Source: Bacillota bacterium
GTDB taxonomy: Bacteria; Bacillota; Clostridia; Christensenellales; CAG-138
Length of the DNA stretch: 39,071 bases
Reading direction: 5' to 3'
NCBI GenBank assembly: GCA_023399275.1
Contig: JAEWQH010000018.1
Location: forward strand, 1 to 39,071
Position 1 is the stretch's first letter. Each line of letters starts with the position of its first letter. Position numbers and translations under genes: made by a program. The notes under the pieces were generated by a model that was not told the origin of the DNA, ran no database searches, and worked only from the letters and a program-made list of their open reading frames with translations. Of this stretch, positions 1 to 6,874 are shown one piece after another.

Positions 1-1
1 A

Positions 2-88
2 AAGAAGGCAAGCCATGAAACGAGGGCAGACCGAGGCGCTGCACCGTTTGAAATGACAACGGAAAGGGCGGCGCGCGACAACCGATGA
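2..88 (+). CDS. possible 3' end of an upstream gene (partial)
   Basis: One forward frame is open from the window edge to a TGA at 86-88, overlapping the ATG of the response regulator as ATGA. That is the usual mark of translational coupling, and the partner of a LytTR regulator is often a sensor kinase. The 28 visible codons show no recognisable kinase motif. A second frame, ending in TGA at 54-56, is an equally open alternative tail. In GC-rich DNA this length is weak evidence, so the call rests mainly on the overlap. Confidence 0.3.
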   Translation, partial: KKASHETRADRGAAPFEMTTERAARDNR

Positions 89-792
89 ACATCTTTATTT
101 GCGACAACTGCGCAGAGCAAACGTCGCTCTGCAAAAAAACGCTTCAACACCTTGCGAACCGACACGGCGTGCACGCGAAGATCCGCAGCTTCCCTTCCTG
201 CGAAGCCCTGCTGTTCGAGGCCGAGGATTCGTATGCGACGCTCGATCTGGTGTATCTGGAGATCAATATGCCGGGGCTGAACGGGTTGGAGACGGCCAAA
301 CGCCTGCGCGAGATCGGCTATCTGGGCGATATCGTGTTCTTCACCGTCACGCCGGACTTCGCCATCCAGGGCTACGACGTCAACGCGCTGCACTACGTGC
401 TGAAGGACAAGACCTCCGCCGAGAAGTTTGAAGAGATCTTTTTGCGCGCCTATGCGCGAAAACAGCGCCGCGAGAGCGAAGTGCTCGTGCTCACCTGCGC
501 GGGTGAAAGCCGCTGCGTGCCGCTCGAGGACATCCGCTACTTTGAGATCCAGCAGCGCATCGTAACCGTGGTCTACGCGGATCAGCGCTTTGAATTCTAC
601 TCCACGATGATGCGGCTGGAGGAGCAGCTTTTCAACAAAGGCTTTGTGCGCACGCACAAGTCCTTTCTGGTAAACAAGCGCTTCATCCGCAGCATCGACA
701 GCGCGCGCGTATTGCTGGATACCGACGAGGAGCTGCCCGTCGGCAAGCGCTACTATGCCGAAAGCCTCGCCAGCATCGGCGTGGCAAGCTGA
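85..792 (+). CDS. LytTR-family response regulator with Glu at the phosphoacceptor site
   Basis: This 235-residue protein has an N-terminal receiver domain (about 1-125) and a C-terminal LytTR DNA-binding domain (about 135-232, with the typical FVRTHKSFLVN segment). In the family, a kinase phosphorylates an Asp in a DIxMPGLNG motif. Here the motif reads LEINMPGLNG, with Glu at residue 59 (codon 259-261). The conserved Thr (FFTVTPDF) and Lys (YVLKDKT) remain. Glu can mimic phospho-Asp in some receivers, so the protein may be constitutively active or controlled another way; that is inference. No strong ribosome site precedes the ATG, which fits coupling to an upstream gene. The likely target is the adjacent surface-protein gene 40 bases downstream. 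Confidence 0.9.
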   Translation: MNIFICDNCAEQTSLCKKTLQHLANRHGVHAKIRSFPSCEALLFEAEDSYATLDLVYLEINMPGLNGLETAKRLREIGYLGDIVFFTVTPDFAIQGYDVNALHYVLKDKTSAEKFEEIFLRAYARKQRRESEVLVLTCAGESRCVPLEDIRYFEIQQRIVTVVYADQRFEFYSTMMRLEEQLFNKGFVRTHKSFLVNKRFIRSIDSARVLLDTDEELPVGKRYYAESLASIGVAS

Positions 793-832
793 CGCGGCCG
801 GCGGCGGCAATCAGAAACACGAGGAACGCGAT

Positions 833-2053
833 ATGAAACGACAAAACGCCTTGCTCTCCATCGCAGCGCTGCTGGCATTTCTGCTGGTTTGTTTTGTCGC
901 GCCTTCCTCCGCGAGGGCCGTCAGCACACCGTCCAACGACAACCACACCGATACGGCAGACTACTGCATGCGCGCACATAACGTCACCATCGGCCTAAGC
1001 GAGTTTTCCACAAAAGACCGCGCGCAGCTGGAACGCGATATCATCTCCGCTTCGTCGTTTGCATTTTTGATTCGGGACAGCGTCAGCGCCTCGGGCCAGT
1101 TTGAACCTTTCACCTCCGGTTATTCTGTCAATTTTTCCAACCTCGCCGCGCAGCCAAGCAACAGCGGCTATGTCATCACCGTCACGCTGCCCGCCATCAC
1201 GATGGAGACGGATTCCGTGATCCACTTTCGCGTATACGTGGTAGACGACTCACCGGCTCTTTACACGGTATCCTATTGCTTTGTCAGCGCGACGGCGGAG
1301 CGCGCGCTGCCGGATGCGGTGCTTGCCCAGCTGCCCGCGCAGCAGCAGCTGCCTTCCGGCGCGGAGATCATGCTGCCCGGTGCGTTCTCCGCCGTATCCG
1401 ACGGCTCGGGGCAGTGGACCTTTGCCGGTTGGTCCCCCGAAGACGCCGTGCTTATGGAGACGGACGTAACCTTTACCGGGTCGTGGGTCTGGTCGCCGCT
1501 GCCGGTCTACACGGTCACCTACCGGTTCGTCAGCGGCTCGGACGGCCGTGCCTTGCCGGACGGGGTGCTCTCCAAGCTCCCTGCCGCTGCATCCGGCATC
1601 AGCGGAGATACGTTCACACCCCCTGCCTCGTTTGATTCCTATCATACCGGCAGCGGTACATGGCGGTTTCGCGGCTGGGACGCGGAGAGCCAAACCATCG
1701 GCTCGGAGAACCTGACGTTCACAGGCGTATGGCGCTGGTATGCATCCGCGGTCGCAACAGCCAAGCCTACCGCAACGCCCGCGCCGACGCCGACGGCAAC
1801 ACCGACACCTACACCGACGCCGACACCAACGCCCACGCCGACACCGACGCCCAGCCCCTCGCCTGAGGCGCTGCAGCCAATCGACCCCGCCCCGCCCGCA
1901 AACGGCGGCACGACAGGAGGAACCGCAAAGATGATGATTGCAACCGTACTGACCGCACTCGTCGCCGTGCAGGCGTTCTTCATGGTTTCCGATCTGAAGG
2001 TGCTCAGGTGGTATGACGCCAAAAAGACGGCGGCGCGGAGGGCACACGCATGA
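833..2053 (+). CDS. secreted SHIRT-repeat surface protein with Thr/Pro stalk and C-terminal membrane anchor
   Basis: The ATG at 833 follows GAGGAA and begins a clear signal peptide (MKRQN, a hydrophobic core, then an SSARA cleavage-like site near 29). Residues about 30-140 form a domain I do not recognise. Two copies of an about 80-residue module follow (about 143-222 and 225-305), each starting YTVxYxFVS, with ALPDxVLxxLP and ending WxFxGW...TFTGxWxW. This matches the SHIRT/InlB-like beta-repeat style of Gram-positive surface proteins. A Thr-Pro stalk follows (about 310-345), then one membrane helix (about 363-382) and a short basic tail. No LPxTG motif is present, so anchoring is by the helix. 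The in-frame extension back to 755 lies inside the regulator gene and lacks a signal peptide. Its ligand is unknown. Confidence 0.85.
   Translation: MKRQNALLSIAALLAFLLVCFVAPSSARAVSTPSNDNHTDTADYCMRAHNVTIGLSEFSTKDRAQLERDIISASSFAFLIRDSVSASGQFEPFTSGYSVNFSNLAAQPSNSGYVITVTLPAITMETDSVIHFRVYVVDDSPALYTVSYCFVSATAERALPDAVLAQLPAQQQLPSGAEIMLPGAFSAVSDGSGQWTFAGWSPEDAVLMETDVTFTGSWVWSPLPVYTVTYRFVSGSDGRALPDGVLSKLPAAASGISGDTFTPPASFDSYHTGSGTWRFRGWDAESQTIGSENLTFTGVWRWYASAVATAKPTATPAPTPTATPTPTPTPTPTPTPTPTPSPSPEALQPIDPAPPANGGTTGGTAKMMIATVLTALVAVQAFFMVSDLKVLRWYDAKKTAARRAHA
1770..1865 (+). repeat. low-complexity Thr-Pro codon repeat
   Basis: An imperfect 6-bp repeat (ACACCG / ACGCCG variants) encodes alternating Thr and Pro in the stalk of the surface protein. 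Such tracts can change length by slippage while keeping frame, which would vary stalk length between strains. Confidence 0.85.
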
Positions 2054-2244
2054 ACTGGTGGCTCAACGTGCTGATCGGCGTACTCGTCGTGGCGCTGATC
2101 GCGCTGATCCTCATCCGCCTGCGCATCAAGCGCCGGCTGGAAAGCATCGACGGAATGGTCGGCGTCACCAAGCACGGCGCATACGACGGCAAGGTGATCG
2201 GCGGCGAGCTTACAAAGGTGTACCCGCATAAAAGCAAGGAATAG
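2050..2244 (+). CDS. small single-pass membrane protein
   Basis: This 64-residue protein starts with an ATGA overlap on the surface-protein stop, so the two are probably co-translated. Residues about 3-24 form one hydrophobic helix (NVLIGVLVVALIALILI), followed by a basic stretch (RLRIKRR) and a polar tail, predicting an N-out/C-in topology. I do not recognise the family. Its position suggests a partner or stabiliser of the surface protein; that is inference. A terminator follows about 110 bases downstream, closing the operon. Confidence 0.7.
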   Translation: MNWWLNVLIGVLVVALIALILIRLRIKRRLESIDGMVGVTKHGAYDGKVIGGELTKVYPHKSKE

Positions 2245-2357
2245 CAGCGCGAAAGCAGGTGCTTGCGCGCTGCGGGCGGCGGTTTTGATTCGCGCTTTGT
2301 AAACTTTTTTCGGTGCGTGCGCCCGCGTCTTTTTACCATAATTGCAAGAACCTGCAA

Positions 2358-2389
2358 ACAGTCCGCCGCGCGGCTGTTTTTCTTTTTTT
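2358..2389 (+). terminator. Rho-independent terminator of the LytTR/surface-protein operon
   Basis: An 8-bp GC-rich stem (ACAG-T-CCGC pairing with GCGG-CTGT, the T bulged, loop CGC) is followed by a T tract broken by one C (2378-2389). Confidence 0.7.
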
Positions 2390-2445
2390 ACGGCAGGGCG
2401 GGCGTTTCGGAGGCCGGCGCGACCACGCCTCGGCGGCATTGCGAG

Positions 2446-2492
2446 CGCCAATATATTGTGTTAGTATAAATTCAGCACACAACCTGTTGCGA
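2446..2492 (+). promoter_or_regulatory. paired NrdR-type boxes over the nrdAB promoter
   Basis: Box 1 (2446-2461) contains the perfect palindrome CAATATATTG and ends TGTGT. Box 2 (2477-2492) reads ACACAACCTGTTGCGA. Both resemble the NrdR consensus acaCwAtATaTwGtgt. Their starts lie 31 bp apart, about three helical turns, as is usual for NrdR pairs. A -10-like TATAAA (2465-2470) lies between them, so bound NrdR would block RNA polymerase. The -35 is unclear (TTGCGA at 2439, 20-bp spacer). The rest of the 339-base gap from 2245 holds the terminator before this and the leader hairpin after it, and no gene. Confidence 0.7.
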
Positions 2493-2521
2493 TTTTACAG
2501 GAACCGTATCCCCTGCATGAA

Positions 2522-2552
2522 CCCGCCGAAGACCGGCGGGCTCTTCGGCGGG
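2522..2552 (+). other. leader hairpin ahead of nrdA
   Basis: CCCGCCGAAGA (2522-2532) pairs perfectly with TCTTCGGCGGG (2542-2552) around a 9-base GC-rich loop. No T tract follows, so it is not a simple terminator. It sits between the NrdR boxes and the nrdA ribosome site and could affect mRNA stability or initiation. Confidence 0.6.
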
Positions 2553-2583
2553 AGAACACGATCCGGAGGGCGATGAAACCAAC

Positions 2584-5106
2584 ATGATGGAGATCATCAA
2601 AAGAAGCGGACTGGCCGAGGCCTACGACCGCAACAAGATCACGAGCGCCGTGCAAAAGGCGTTTGTGAGCACGCATACGGAGATTTCGCAGGCCGCGCTG
2701 GAGTCGATCACCGCCGCGGTTGAGGCGCGCATCCCCCTGCTGCCGCCGCCGGTATCGGTGGAGCAGATTCAGGATCTCGTGGAGGAGACGCTGATGCTCA
2801 AGGGCTATTTTGCCCAGAGCAAGAGCTACATTCTCTACCGCAACGAGCGCACGCGCATGCGCGCGCAGAGACGCAGCATCTGCTCGCTCTTTGCAGACGG
2901 CGGCGCGCTGGAGACACTGCTGGCAAAGGTGCAAAAGGACTACCCGCAGGAGATGTATGAACTCTCGCGGCTGGACGACAAGTTCCGCTCCTTTCTCAAG
3001 CCGGAGATGGGCGATGTCGCAAAGCGCGCGGCCCTCGTGCGCGCCGCAGCGGAGCTGACCACCCAAGAGGCGCCCGACTGGGAGTTCATCGCAGCCCGGC
3101 TGCTGATGCACGATTTCCAGGCGGAGCTTTCGCGCACGCTCGCCGAGCTGCATCTTTCCGGCTATGGAGACAAAGTGCGCTACCTGTGTGAGCGCGGGCT
3201 TTACGGGTCATACATTCTGGAGCACTACACAAAGGAGGAGCTCGACGAAGCGGAGACCTTCTTAACCCCTGCGCGCGACGAGAAGCTCACCTATTCCGGC
3301 CTCGAGCTGCTGCTGCGTCGCTACGTCATCCGCAGCCATAAGGGCCAGCCGCTGGAAACGCCGCAGGAGATGTATCTTGGCATCGCGCTGCATCTGGCAA
3401 TGCCGGAGACAAAGGACCGGCTCATGTGGGTCCGGCGATTCTACGACATGCTCAGCTCGCTGAAGGTGACCATGGCGACGCCGACGCTCGCCAACGCGCG
3501 AAAGCCGTTTCACCAGCTCTCGAGCTGCTTTATCGATACCGTTCCCGACAGCCTGACCGGTATCTACCGCAGCATCAACAACTTTGCTCAGGTCAGCAAA
3601 TACGGCGGCGGCATGGGGCTGTATTTCGGCAAGGTCCGCTCCAAAGGCGGCACCATCCGCGGCTTTGAGGGCGCGGCGGGCGGCGTGATCCGCTGGATTC
3701 GCCTCGCCAACGACACCGCGGTGGCGGTCGATCAGCTCGGCGTGCGCCAGGGCGCGGTGGCGGTCTACCTCGACGTTTGGCACAAGGATCTGCCGGAGTT
3801 TCTGCAACTGCGCACCAACAACGGGGACGACCGCATGAAGGCGCACGACGTCTTCCCCGCCGTATGCTACCCGGATCTTTTTTGGAAGAGCGTGCGCGAC
3901 AACATCGAGGGCAGCTGGTATCTCATGTGCCCCCACGACATCCTCGCCACAAAGGGCTACTGCCTCGAGGACTTCTGGGGCGAGGCGTGGGAGGAGCGCT
4001 ATCGCGACTGCGTTGCGGATCCGCGCATCGAAAAGCGCGTGATCCCGATCAAGGAACTGGTGCGCATGATCCTCAAGAGCGCAGTGGAGACGGGCACGCC
4101 GTTTGTCTTCAACCGCGACGCGGTCAACCGGGCAAACCCGAACCACCATAAGGGCATGATCTACTGCAGCAACCTCTGCACGGAGATCGCGCAGAACATG
4201 AGCGGCATCGAGGACGTGAGCCAGCAGATCGTGGAGGCGAACGGGGAGACCGTGATTGTGAATACCACCAAGCCCGGCGATTTCGTGGTCTGCAACCTCG
4301 CGAGCCTCTCGCTCGGACAGCTCGACCTCGAAAGTGATGAGTTGGAAACCGTCACCGGCCACGTCGTGCGCGCGCTGGACAACGTCATCGACCTCAACTT
4401 CTTCCCCGTTCCATACGCAAAGGTGAACAACCTGCGCTATCGCCCGATCGGGCTCGGCGTGAGCGGCTACCACCACATGCTTGCCAAGAACCGCATCGCC
4501 TGGGAGAGCGAGGAGCACCTGAAGTTCGTCGACCGGGTCTTTGAGCGCATCAACTACGCCGCCATCTCGGCCAGCGCGGACGTCGCCGCAGACAAGGGGC
4601 GCTATGCCTTCTTTGAGGGCAGCGACTGGCAGACGGGCGCATATTTTACCAGGCGCGGCTACGTCGGCGAGCGCTGGCAGGCACTGGCAAAGCGCGTTGC
4701 GGCGCAGGGCATGCGAAACGCCTGGCTGCTCGCTGTCGCGCCTACCAGCAGCACGAGCATCATCGCCGGAACGAGCGCGGGCATCGACCCCGTGATGAAC
4801 CGCTATTTCCTCGAGGAGAAGAAAAACGGCCTCATCCCGCGCGTTGCGCCCGACCTCTCGCCGGAGACCTATTGGTATTATAAGAGCGCGCACCTGATCG
4901 ACCAGACGTGGAGCATCCGCGCCGCGGGCATCCGCCAGCGGCACATCGACCAGAGTCAGAGCATGAATATCTACATCACCAACGAGTTCACCTTCCGAAA
5001 GGTGCTTAGCCTGTATATCCTCGCCTTCGAGCAGGGCGTTAAGACCGTTTACTACGTGCGCAGCAAGAGCCTGGAGGTGGAAGACTGCGCCGCGTGCTCG
5101 TCCTGA
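2584..5106 (+). CDS. nrdA: ribonucleoside-diphosphate reductase, class Ia alpha subunit
   Basis: This 840-residue large subunit reduces ribonucleotides to deoxyribonucleotides using the radical made by NrdB. An ATP-cone begins at the N-terminus (MEIIKRSG..., about 1-90), giving dATP feedback control. The catalytic core shows the active-site cysteines in QLSSCFIDT and VVCNLASLS and the thiyl-radical site in SNLCTEI (Cys and Glu). The C-terminus ends in a redox pair, DCAACSS, as in thioredoxin/glutaredoxin-dependent enzymes. The best ribosome site, GGAGGG at 2565-2570, is 13 bases from ATG 2584, a long gap; ATG 2587 is possible. A 4-codon frame (2573-2587) starts only two bases after that site and its TGA overlaps the nrdA start. 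nrdB follows after 32 bases. Confidence 0.97.
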   Translation: MMEIIKRSGLAEAYDRNKITSAVQKAFVSTHTEISQAALESITAAVEARIPLLPPPVSVEQIQDLVEETLMLKGYFAQSKSYILYRNERTRMRAQRRSICSLFADGGALETLLAKVQKDYPQEMYELSRLDDKFRSFLKPEMGDVAKRAALVRAAAELTTQEAPDWEFIAARLLMHDFQAELSRTLAELHLSGYGDKVRYLCERGLYGSYILEHYTKEELDEAETFLTPARDEKLTYSGLELLLRRYVIRSHKGQPLETPQEMYLGIALHLAMPETKDRLMWVRRFYDMLSSLKVTMATPTLANARKPFHQLSSCFIDTVPDSLTGIYRSINNFAQVSKYGGGMGLYFGKVRSKGGTIRGFEGAAGGVIRWIRLANDTAVAVDQLGVRQGAVAVYLDVWHKDLPEFLQLRTNNGDDRMKAHDVFPAVCYPDLFWKSVRDNIEGSWYLMCPHDILATKGYCLEDFWGEAWEERYRDCVADPRIEKRVIPIKELVRMILKSAVETGTPFVFNRDAVNRANPNHHKGMIYCSNLCTEIAQNMSGIEDVSQQIVEANGETVIVNTTKPGDFVVCNLASLSLGQLDLESDELETVTGHVVRALDNVIDLNFFPVPYAKVNNLRYRPIGLGVSGYHHMLAKNRIAWESEEHLKFVDRVFERINYAAISASADVAADKGRYAFFEGSDWQTGAYFTRRGYVGERWQALAKRVAAQGMRNAWLLAVAPTSSTSIIAGTSAGIDPVMNRYFLEEKKNGLIPRVAPDLSPETYWYYKSAHLIDQTWSIRAAGIRQRHIDQSQSMNIYITNEFTFRKVLSLYILAFEQGVKTVYYVRSKSLEVEDCAACSS

Positions 5107-5138
5107 GCCGCAACGAATCGAGCAAGGAGCGCAATACG

Positions 5139-6182
5139 ATGGAAGTACTCAAGCAAAAGCCACTCTTCAACCCCGACGGCAGTACCGACCTCAACGAGCG
5201 GCGCATGATCGCGGGCGACACGACGAACCTCAACGACTTCAACAACCTCAAGTACGGCTGGTCGCACGACTGGTATCGCCAGGCGATGAACAACTTCTGG
5301 GTGCCGGAGGAGGTCAACCTCTCCACAGACGTGAAGGATTATCCAAACCTGCCCGCCGCCGAGCGCCGCGCCTACGACAAGATCCTCTCGTTTCTGATCT
5401 TTCTGGACAGCATCCAGACCGCAAACCTCCCCGCCGTAGGCGAATACATCACGGCAAACGAGGTAAACCTCTGCCTCGCGATCCAGACGTATCAGGAGGC
5501 CATCCACAGCCAGAGCTACAGCTACATGCTCGACACCATCTGCGAGCCGCAGGTGCGCGACGAGGTGCTCTACCAGTGGAAGAGCGACGAGCACCTGCTC
5601 AAGCGCAACACCTTCATCGGAGAAGCGTACAATCACTTTTACAAGGAGCGCACGGCGGAAAACCTCATGCGCACCATCGTCGCCAACTATATCCTCGAGG
5701 GCGTTTACTTCTACAGCGGATTCATGTTTTTCTATAACCTGGGGCGCAACAACCTCATGCCCGGTTCGGTGCAGATCATCCGCTATATCAACCGGGACGA
5801 AAACACGCACCTCTGGCTCTTTCGCAGCATCCTGCTGGAGCTCAAGCAGGAAAACCCCGAGCTGTTCACGCCGGAGAAGGTCGCGCTCTACCGCGACATG
5901 ATCCGCGAGGGCTGCGAGCAGGAGATCGCCTGGGGGCACTACGTCATCGGCGACGACGTAGCCGGCCTGACCAAGGAGATGATCACAGACTATGTGCAGT
6001 ACCTCGGCAACCTGCGCTGCACAAACCTCGGATTTGAAAAGCTCTACGACGGGCATGACGCGGAGCCGGAAAACCTCACCTGGGTGAGCCAGTACAGCAA
6101 CGCCAATACGATCAAGACGGATTTCTTTGAGGCACGCAGCACCGCCTACGCCAAGAGCGGCGCGCTGGTGGACGATCTGTAA
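5139..6182 (+). CDS. nrdB: ribonucleoside-diphosphate reductase, class Ia beta subunit
   Basis: This 347-residue subunit carries the diiron-tyrosyl radical cofactor. Metal ligands are visible in FLDSIQT (Asp), EAIHSQSY (Glu and His), LEGVYFYSGF (Glu) and RDENTHL (Glu and His). The radical Tyr is the last residue of EAIHSQSY, so this is a classical Tyr enzyme and not a class Ic variant. The start at 5139 follows AAGGAG (5124-5129) with 9-base spacing and gives the family N-terminus; an earlier in-frame start at 5094 would overlap nrdA. It is co-transcribed with nrdA and ends before a strong hairpin. No nrdI gene accompanies it, which argues against class Ib. Confidence 0.97.
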   Translation: MEVLKQKPLFNPDGSTDLNERRMIAGDTTNLNDFNNLKYGWSHDWYRQAMNNFWVPEEVNLSTDVKDYPNLPAAERRAYDKILSFLIFLDSIQTANLPAVGEYITANEVNLCLAIQTYQEAIHSQSYSYMLDTICEPQVRDEVLYQWKSDEHLLKRNTFIGEAYNHFYKERTAENLMRTIVANYILEGVYFYSGFMFFYNLGRNNLMPGSVQIIRYINRDENTHLWLFRSILLELKQENPELFTPEKVALYRDMIREGCEQEIAWGHYVIGDDVAGLTKEMITDYVQYLGNLRCTNLGFEKLYDGHDAEPENLTWVSQYSNANTIKTDFFEARSTAYAKSGALVDDL

Positions 6183-6197
6183 CGCCGCACGCACTGC

Positions 6198-6249
6198 AAC
6201 AAAGCTGCCCGGGAGCGGTTTTCATCAACCGCTCCCGGGCAGCTTTGTT
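6198..6249. terminator. bidirectional terminator between nrdB and the methyltransferase gene
   Basis: A perfect 23-bp stem (6198-6220 with 6227-6249) around the loop TTCATC. The stem ends in AAA/TTT, so it can stop transcription from both convergent genes. Confidence 0.9.
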
Positions 6250-6260
6250 ATGCTCGGCCG

Positions 6261-6791
6261 CTATGCGCGGAAACAGGCGCAGTAGAAGTTCTCGCCCAGC
6301 GAAAAACTGCAAGTTTGCTCCATACCGGCGGACAGCGCCAGCCGCGCGACTTCGTCCTCGCCGATCCGCACGGCGGGCGGCGGGCCAAAGGGCGACGGCG
6401 CCTTGTGAAACTCAATCACCGCCAGGCAGCCGCCGGGCTTGAGCTTCTCACGCACCGCGGCAAGAAACGACGCCCGTTCGGCGATCTCGTGCTGCACGGT
6501 GCACAGCAGCGCAAGGTCGGCAGCCCCCGCCGGCAGTTTTGCGATATCGTCAAAGATCTGCACCTGCTCCAGGCGGCCTTTACGTTTCTTTTCCTCCAAC
6601 ATGCCGCGCATCGTTTCCGACGGATCCACGGCGAAAACCGGCGCGCGGGTTCGCGCCGCGGCCGCGGTGGTAAAGATGCCGCTGCCCGCGCCGATATCCG
6701 CAAACGACATTCCGTCCTGCAATCCGAGCCGGGCAAGCGTCTCCGGCGGAGAAAGCTCCGCCAGGCGCACAGGGTTTTCCAGTTTATTCAT
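6261..6791 (-). CDS. class I SAM-dependent methyltransferase
   Basis: This 176-residue protein has the Rossmann SAM-binding motif I, FADIGAGSGIFT, near residue 30, an acidic strand-2 end (VFAVDPSETM), and a later PGGCLAVIEFHK segment typical of class I methyltransferases of the UbiE/Methyltransf_11 kind. AAGGAG lies eight bases upstream of ATG 6791. Substrate is not determined by sequence; the family includes methylases of small molecules, quinones and metals or metalloids. It stands alone, convergent with nrdB and about 80 bases downstream of the ABC pair, with which it could be co-transcribed. A role in that pair's substrate metabolism is possible but unsupported. Confidence 0.85.
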   Translation of the reverse strand: MNKLENPVRLAELSPPETLARLGLQDGMSFADIGAGSGIFTTAAAARTRAPVFAVDPSETMRGMLEEKKRKGRLEQVQIFDDIAKLPAGAADLALLCTVQHEIAERASFLAAVREKLKPGGCLAVIEFHKAPSPFGPPPAVRIGEDEVARLALSAGMEQTCSFSLGENFYCACFRA

Positions 6792-6874
6792 AGGACTCCT
6801 TCGGTCATGGTTTGCTGTTCTATTATACCGTCAACCCTTCCGCGCGCAACCCCGCGTGAGTGTCTGCATTTTTC

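Noticed and set aside
1770..1865. short tandem repeats as a CRISPR-like array
   Set aside because: They are 6-bp codon repeats in frame encoding Thr-Pro, with no spacers.
3262..4944. 560-codon open frame on the minus strand opposite nrdA
   Set aside because: It is antisense to an unmistakable nrdA, has no family motif, and long antisense frames are expected in GC-rich coding DNA.
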